From assembly GCA_022181005.1 (NCBI GenBank), contig BQMV01000257.1, forward strand, positions 1-7,921: 7,921 nt of DNA. The letters run 5' to 3'. The number at the start of each line of letters is the position of its first letter. The first letter of the stretch is position 1. The stretch is from Anaerolineaceae bacterium (lineage in GTDB: Bacteria; Chloroflexota; Anaerolineae; Anaerolineales; Villigracilaceae). Below are positions 5,264 to 7,921 of this stretch, piece by piece. A program made the translations under genes and the position numbers. A model generated the notes under the pieces. It was given only the letters and a program-made list of their open reading frames with translations. It was not told the origin of the DNA and searched no databases.

Positions 5264-7841
5264 GCTGGTAAGCTTCGTTTTGCTTGTTGCCTTCTGCGGC
5301 GGACTGGCGATTAAGAACATGTGTTAATGCGGCGACGATATTGGGGTCGAATAAGATGCCGCTGTGTTGTTGCATATATTGTAGGGCTTCCTCATTGGGC
5401 AGCCGTTCACGATATTTGCGGCTGCTAGTGAGCGCGTCAAACACGTCGGCGACGGCAAAAATGCGCGCTTCTATAGGGATTTCTTCGCCGCGCAGCCCCA
5501 ACGGATACCCGCTTCCGTTCCAGCGCTCGTGATGATGGCGGATGACCAAAATGGTTTCTTGTAAAAATGGAATGTCTTTTACGATATGGGCGCCGATGTC
5601 GGGATGAACGCGCATGATCTTCCATTCATCGTCAGTGAGTTTATCTGGCTTATGAAGTATAGCGTCGCTAATGCCGATTTTGCCGATGTCGTGAAGCAGG
5701 GAGCCCCGTTCAAGCGCCTTGATTTGTTTTTCAGTCCAACCGATTTCCATGGCGAGCGCGCAGGCAAGGCGGCTAACGCGAACGCTGTGACCTTCTGTTT
5801 CCCGGTCTCTAGCGTCCAGCGCCGACATTAACGATTTAAGCGTGCGGTCGTATGTGATCTCCAGTTCAGCGTACGCTTTTTGGAGTTCTTTCGCCTGCCG
5901 CCGCGACTCAGCCAGCAAGATGGCGCGGTCGAGCGCGACGGCGGCTTGGTTTGCCAGCGTTTGGAGGCTGGCAAAGTTTTGTCCGCGGTTATCGGAGGTT
6001 TTTATCCATAGCGCGCCTTTTGTTTCGCTGCTTCTTAATAAGGGATAACATACTAGCGTCCCGTTGTTATTTGAAATAATGATGCTTTGACCGGTCTGAA
6101 TCGCCTGATCAATCGTTTCTTGCGGGCGTTCGCGGCGCGAGTGGAAACCGTTTGCGTCCATTTCAACCTCTACTTCGACAGTTCCTTGTTTTGAGAGAAG
6201 CATGACGCCGGTCTCTGTTGAATTGGCGAGTGTATGCGCGGCTTGGCTGATCAGTTTTGCGGCGTCGCTGACCTCTTCCGCCTGAATAACGTCTACGCTA
6301 AGTTGGTAGAGCATAGCAGTGGTGCTCAATGTATTGCGCAATTCCTGATACAACCACGAACTTTCAATTGCGGCTGCTGCTTGAGACGATAATAAGTCTG
6401 CAAGCGATTCATCGTCTTCTGAGAAAGACGCGCCGTCCTGCTTTCCAAATGCAAGAATCGCGCCGATACTTAAACGATGTAAACGGATCGGGATCGCGAT
6501 CGCGCTTCTCAGAGTTGGACGGTCAATTTCAAGAGAGCCTGCGCGGATATATTTTCGCGCATCTCGAACGCGAAACGGATATTTCGCGTTTAATGCCGCC
6601 GTCAGCAGCGTCTCATTGTGAGCGGCGTTTTGCAGTCCCTCAAGCAACTTAGGAGCGTCGCCGGCAGAAGCGGTGCGCGAGAAGCTCCCCTGTTGGTCGA
6701 GTAGAGAGATAAAGACGAAATGCGCTTTGAGCGTTTTGCGCACGATTGTCGCGATCTCTTGCACGGCGGCTTGCGCGTCTAGCAGGGTGGCAAGCGAGAT
6801 GCCCGCTCGAATCAGTTCTTTCAAACGCTGATGATAACTTGCGCGTTCCCATGCCCGTGTTAGTTCGCCGGCGATATCTTCGGCGATGGCAATATCTTCG
6901 CGGGTGAACGCGTAGGGCGCATCGGAACAAATCTCGATTATGCTTCTAATTTTGTTGTGCTGCATGATGGGAATGCTGATCAGCGAGATTACGCTGCGCC
7001 CGGGCAACGCTATAAAGTCGGGATCAAGACGAGCGTCGTTGATGATTTGCGATTTCTTTAGCTGCGTTACGCGCCCCAACACGCCTGTTGTTGAGTCTTG
7101 CTGGTAGCCTGATGGAATATGAGTTGCGTGTTTGCCGGCATACGTTATAGCGACATAGCTTTGTTCTTCCGGCTTATGCCACATCAGCGAGACCAGCGTG
7201 CAATTGATAGCTCGCTCAATGGCGTTGACCGCTAGTTGTGCGGCGACTTCCAGTTCCAGTTCGGCTTCGAGTTGTTTACTTAATTCATTGAGATAAGTTA
7301 ACTGCGTTGTCCGTTGTTTTTCCACGTTCAATTGCTGGGTGAGGAGTTCAACTTGTCCGTTCAGCCGCTTGACAGTCGTTTCTGCTTGACTTGCGTCGAT
7401 GGCGGCTGTTGGTAGAGGCGCATAGTTCATTTGGAGGACGGCGAATATGCCGAGGTTTGTCAGCAAAGTAACGATGCCGCTGAAAGCGTATCCTATTTCT
7501 TGCGCGTGCGAGCCGTTTCCGTGCGTTAGTGATATTGCGCCCACGATGGCGGTTAGTTGAATGCCGAGAAAGAGCCACAGGAGCGCGGTCTTGTGAGTTG
7601 ATCTTTGTACGGCGCTGACGTAAAGGAAAAAAGAGAGGCAAAGAACGACGATCGCCGGTAATGCGGCGCCTAACGTCGAGAGGGGCTGGAGAATCGGATT
7701 GAGAATGCGCGGCGCGAGAAGGAATCCTTGCCCGAGCAAGGATGTTGTTACGGCGCAAAGAAGCAGAATCCTTCTTAACGCGAGAGAGGGAGCGGTTCTT
7801 ATGTCGCGTCTGGCGAAAGACATTTTGCTATCGTACTTCAT
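5244..7841 (-). CDS. Membrane GAF/HD-GYP protein, predicted c-di-GMP phosphodiesterase
   Basis: An 865-residue signalling protein. About four hydrophobic helices (residues 23-45, 61-78, 86-105, 115-137) anchor it in the membrane. They are followed by a likely coiled coil (about 150-195), GAF domain 1 (about 195-335), GAF domain 2 (about 345-495), a shorter divergent GAF-like module (about 500-642), a helical linker (642-668) and a C-terminal HD-GYP domain (about 665-845). The HD-GYP domain looks catalytically intact: H685, the HDIGKIG motif at H717-D718, K721, H746, the paired H770-H771, NGSGYP with GYP at 778-780, and D799 in VADVFDAL. Proteins of this class hydrolyse cyclic di-GMP; the GAF modules should sense a small ligand or redox state, identity unknown. 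The ATG at 7841 has no clear ribosome site; a second ATG six codons on (7823) is equally plausible. It is the only minus-strand gene and converges on ltaE. The short polar tail (846-865) is encoded in the overlap region. Confidence 0.93.
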   Translation of the reverse strand: MKYDSKMSFARRDIRTAPSLALRRILLLCAVTTSLLGQGFLLAPRILNPILQPLSTLGAALPAIVVLCLSFFLYVSAVQRSTHKTALLWLFLGIQLTAIVGAISLTHGNGSHAQEIGYAFSGIVTLLTNLGIFAVLQMNYAPLPTAAIDASQAETTVKRLNGQVELLTQQLNVEKQRTTQLTYLNELSKQLEAELELEVAAQLAVNAIERAINCTLVSLMWHKPEEQSYVAITYAGKHATHIPSGYQQDSTTGVLGRVTQLKKSQIINDARLDPDFIALPGRSVISLISIPIMQHNKIRSIIEICSDAPYAFTREDIAIAEDIAGELTRAWERASYHQRLKELIRAGISLATLLDAQAAVQEIATIVRKTLKAHFVFISLLDQQGSFSRTASAGDAPKLLEGLQNAAHNETLLTAALNAKYPFRVRDARKYIRAGSLEIDRPTLRSAIAIPIRLHRLSIGAILAFGKQDGASFSEDDESLADLLSSQAAAAIESSWLYQELRNTLSTTAMLYQLSVDVIQAEEVSDAAKLISQAAHTLANSTETGVMLLSKQGTVEVEVEMDANGFHSRRERPQETIDQAIQTGQSIIISNNNGTLVCYPLLRSSETKGALWIKTSDNRGQNFASLQTLANQAAVALDRAILLAESRRQAKELQKAYAELEITYDRTLKSLMSALDARDRETEGHSVRVSRLACALAMEIGWTEKQIKALERGSLLHDIGKIGISDAILHKPDKLTDDEWKIMRVHPDIGAHIVKDIPFLQETILVIRHHHERWNGSGYPLGLRGEEIPIEARIFAVADVFDALTSSRKYRERLPNEEALQYMQQHSGILFDPNIVAALTHVLNRQSAAEGNKQNEAYQPIPEFL

Positions 7842-7921
7842 GCCCGGCTAATCTGATATAATTTTAAACATTACAGCAACTTGACCCACAACTTTACTCA
7901 AAGAGAAGATAATTGCTGTGT
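7842..7921. promoter_or_regulatory. Divergent upstream region with extended -10 on the plus strand
   Basis: This 80-base stretch precedes the minus-strand HD-GYP gene and runs to the window edge. On the plus strand TGATATAAT (7854-7862) is a full consensus extended -10, which would start a transcript near 7869 into a gene beyond the window. No -35 at normal spacing accompanies it. For the minus strand TAAAAT (7866 down to 7861) is a possible -10 that overlaps it. ACAGCAA (7873-7879) and TTGCTGT (7913-7919) form a 7-bp inverted repeat 33 bases apart and could be a regulator site or chance. Confidence 0.4.

Noticed and set aside
7348..7758. 136-residue minus-strand reading frame within the HD-GYP gene
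   Set aside because: It is a shadow frame overlapping the membrane and coiled-coil region of the real gene, with a highly basic low-complexity translation.
7881..7913. Plus-strand promoter TTGACC with GATAAT
   Set aside because: The two hexamers are 21 bases apart, too far for a standard sigma70 promoter.
1..7921. CRISPR array, tRNA/rRNA gene, insertion sequence or defence system
   Set aside because: I saw no regularly spaced direct repeats, no tRNA-like cloverleaf, no transposase or integrase motifs and no defence-type domains; nearly all sequence is accounted for by housekeeping and signalling genes.

Overview
The window is a stretch of bacterial chromosome of about 50% G+C, densely coding, with a short assembly artefact at its left edge. 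The gene set is a Bateman-type cystathionine beta-synthase, a single-RRM glycine/arginine-tailed RNA-binding protein, alr, lspA, an RluD-type pseudouridine synthase, a threonine aldolase and a large membrane GAF/HD-GYP protein. Together with abundant GCG/CGC codons and TGnTANAAT-like promoter elements, this would fit an environmental Chloroflexota genome of the Anaerolineae type. That assignment is an inference from gene content and style; no phylogenetic marker here proves it.

Left edge (1-1017): bases 51-108 match the 58-nt Illumina P5/universal sequencing adapter with two mismatches near its 5' end. Bases 1-50 are therefore of uncertain origin. The apparent long reading frame starting at base 13 is a chimera. 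Only 109-1017 is genuine: the C-terminal two thirds of a cystathionine beta-synthase lacking its PLP-lysine region.

Middle left (1014-1579): a monocistronic unit. A promoter with an extended -10 overlaps the end of the cystathionine beta-synthase gene. It is followed by a leader of about 158 nt containing several inverted repeats, the small RRM protein gene, and a strong 13-bp-stem intrinsic terminator.

Middle (1632-5263): a tight co-directional cluster alr - lspA - rluD-like - ltaE. Gaps are 33 nt, an 8-nt overlap and 1 nt, so it is probably one operon with a possible internal promoter before lspA. It covers D-alanine supply for peptidoglycan, lipoprotein signal peptide removal, 23S rRNA pseudouridylation and threonine/glycine metabolism.

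Right (5244-7841, minus strand): one large gene for a four-helix membrane protein with coiled coil, three GAF or GAF-like modules and an intact HD-GYP domain, a predicted cyclic-di-GMP phosphodiesterase. It converges on ltaE with a 20-nt overlap of the two coding ends. The last 80 bases are its upstream region and carry a near-consensus extended -10 pointing the other way, suggesting a divergent gene just outside the window.

I found no convincing novel multi-gene system. The strongest unusual signal is the sequencing adapter and the false protein it creates. The RRM-gene leader and a perfect hairpin inside the cystathionine beta-synthase gene are the best biological leads.
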